From Boseongicola sp. SB0662_bin_57 (GTDB lineage Bacteria; Pseudomonadota; Alphaproteobacteria; Rhodobacterales; Rhodobacteraceae), in the NCBI GenBank assembly GCA_009839535.1, contig VXPN01000188.1, positions 1 through 6,094 of the forward strand: 6,094 nucleotides of DNA, in the 5' to 3' direction. Positions 5,044 through 6,094 of the stretch are shown one piece after another (positions within the stretch are counted from its first letter, which is position 1; every line of letters begins with the position of its first letter). Below the pieces are notes generated by a model. It was not told where the DNA came from. It saw only the letters and a program-made list of their open reading frames with translations, and searched no databases. The translations under genes were made by a program, and so were the position numbers.

Positions 5044-6094
5044 ATGGTCGCAAGGGATGTCTCGGACCCGATCATGATTTGCGGCGCGGCGCGGACGCCG
5101 CTTGGGGCCTTTCAGGGCGAGCTTTCGGGTGTTCCGGCGACGGAACTCGGGTCAGTTGCAATCAATGCTGCCGTTCATGACGCCGGGGTCGACAAGGCAG
5201 GGGTTGACGAGGTTCTGATGGGCAATGTTCTGCCCGCCGGTCTCGGGCAGGCCCCTGCGCGACAGTCCGCCCTCGGCGCGGGCCTGCCGGTCTCGATTCC
5301 CTGCACGACAATCTCCAAGGTGTGCGGCTCGGGGATGAAAGCGGTCATGCAGGCCCATGACGCGATTTCCGCGGGCGCCGCCGACGTGGTCGTGGCCGGC
5401 GGCATGGAGAGCATGACAGGTGCGCCCTACCTCCTGCCCGCCGGGAGGACGGGAGCCAGGATCGGCCACACGAAGATGCTTGACCACATGATGCTCGACG
5501 GGCTGGAAGACGCCTTCGAGGCGGCTCCGGACGGCAGCAGGCGGTTGATGGGCACGTTCGGCGAGGACTGTGCCGAGAAATACCAGCTCACGCGCGACGA
5601 TCAGGACGCATACGCGATCGAAAGCGTGACGCGCGCAAAGCAGGCCACGGCCGAGGGTCGCTTCGACTGGGAAATCGCGCCAGTGACGGTGAAGGTCCGG
5701 AAGGGCGAGAAGGTCGTGGACAGCGACGAAGGTCCCCGGAAGACAGACTTGGACAGGATTCCGGCCTTGCGTCCCGCCTTCAGGAAGGATGGGACAATCA
5801 CGGCAGCCTCGTCCTCGTCGATCAACGACGGTGCTGCGGCCTTGGTGCTGGCTCGTGCCTCCGCTGCCGAGGCGCTTGAATTGACTCCGGTCGCCCGGAT
5901 CGTGGGGCATGCGGCCTTCGCCGGCGAGCCGGGCTGGTTCACCACCGCACCGGTCTTTGCGAAGCGCGTGCTGCTCGAAAGGGTCGGTTGGGATCTCGAT
6001 GCCGTGGACCTGTTTGAAATCAACGAGGCGTTTGCCTGTGTTCCCATGGCGTCGATGCGGGAAATGGGCATAGAGCATGAACGCCTGAACGTGC
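5044..6094 (+). CDS. Acetyl-CoA acetyltransferase (thiolase), 3'-partial
   Basis: Degradative or biosynthetic thiolase, interconverting acetoacetyl-CoA plus CoA and two acetyl-CoA. Here it would finish leucine breakdown after acetoacetate is activated. 350 codons are visible and the frame is open at the right edge; the family is usually about 390-400 residues, so some 40-50 are missing. Visible motifs: ARTPLGAFQGEL at 16-27, the nucleophile Cys94 in SKVCGSGMKAVM, GGMESMTGAPYLLP at 119-132, MGTFGEDCAEKYQLTRDDQD at 169-188, the SSSSINDGAAALVL stretch at 256-269 and EINEAFA at 325-331 with Asn327 (matching Asn316 of Zoogloea thiolase). The catalytic His and second Cys motifs would follow just past the window edge, so their presence cannot be checked. 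The start lies 2 bp after the hydratase stop. Long-chain 3-ketoacyl-CoA thiolase or a 2-methylacetoacetyl-CoA role (isoleucine) are alternatives; the MESM-x-x-APY form favours the short-chain acetyl-CoA acetyltransferase group. Confidence 0.93.
   Translation, partial: MVARDVSDPIMICGAARTPLGAFQGELSGVPATELGSVAINAAVHDAGVDKAGVDEVLMGNVLPAGLGQAPARQSALGAGLPVSIPCTTISKVCGSGMKAVMQAHDAISAGAADVVVAGGMESMTGAPYLLPAGRTGARIGHTKMLDHMMLDGLEDAFEAAPDGSRRLMGTFGEDCAEKYQLTRDDQDAYAIESVTRAKQATAEGRFDWEIAPVTVKVRKGEKVVDSDEGPRKTDLDRIPALRPAFRKDGTITAASSSSINDGAAALVLARASAAEALELTPVARIVGHAAFAGEPGWFTTAPVFAKRVLLERVGWDLDAVDLFEINEAFACVPMASMREMGIEHERLNV

Noticed and set aside
5152..6078. A 308-codon open frame on the minus strand across the thiolase gene
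   Set aside because: Same cause: codon-aligned with the thiolase and ended by the sense Ser codon TCA at 5152. No domain pattern in the translation.

Overview
The window is a gap-free, one-direction (+ strand) gene cluster for the lower half of leucine (isovalerate) catabolism in a GC-rich bacterium. High GC, almost no TTA/CTA/TCA codons, and protein variants such as the beta-subunit C-terminus ending in RFGLFRM and the lyase motif HFHDTGGRALDN suggest an alphaproteobacterium, perhaps Rhodobacterales. That placement is from remembered family patterns, not from a search.

Layout: (1) 1-923, the C-terminal ~306 residues of the methylcrotonyl-CoA carboxylase beta (carboxyltransferase) subunit, cut by the left edge. 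(2) 927-1430, a small MacroD-type macro domain protein, an ADP-ribose or O-acyl-ADP-ribose hydrolase by family. (3) 1420-3381, the biotin-carrying alpha subunit of methylcrotonyl-CoA carboxylase, complete. (4) 3378-4232, hydroxymethylglutaryl-CoA lyase, complete. (5) 4235-5041, an enoyl-CoA hydratase family protein best read as 3-methylglutaconyl-CoA hydratase. (6) 5044-6094, an acetyl-CoA acetyltransferase (thiolase), cut by the right edge just before its His and second Cys motifs.

The genes lie 2-3 bp apart or overlap by 4-11 bp, so they almost certainly form one transcript. No promoter, terminator, RNA gene, mobile element or CRISPR array is visible, and no stretch over a few bases is non-coding.

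Pathway: the two carboxylase subunits turn 3-methylcrotonyl-CoA into 3-methylglutaconyl-CoA. The hydratase makes HMG-CoA, the lyase splits it into acetoacetate and acetyl-CoA, and the thiolase cleaves acetoacetyl-CoA to two acetyl-CoA once acetoacetate is activated by an enzyme not in the window. Isovaleryl-CoA dehydrogenase and any regulator are also absent, presumably upstream.

The one gene the pathway does not explain is the macro domain gene. It sits between the two carboxylase subunit genes and overlaps the alpha-subunit start, which lacks its own evident ribosome binding site. Reversible ADP-ribosylation of the biotin carrier, or disposal of sirtuin-derived O-acyl-ADP-ribose, is the main hypothesis worth following.
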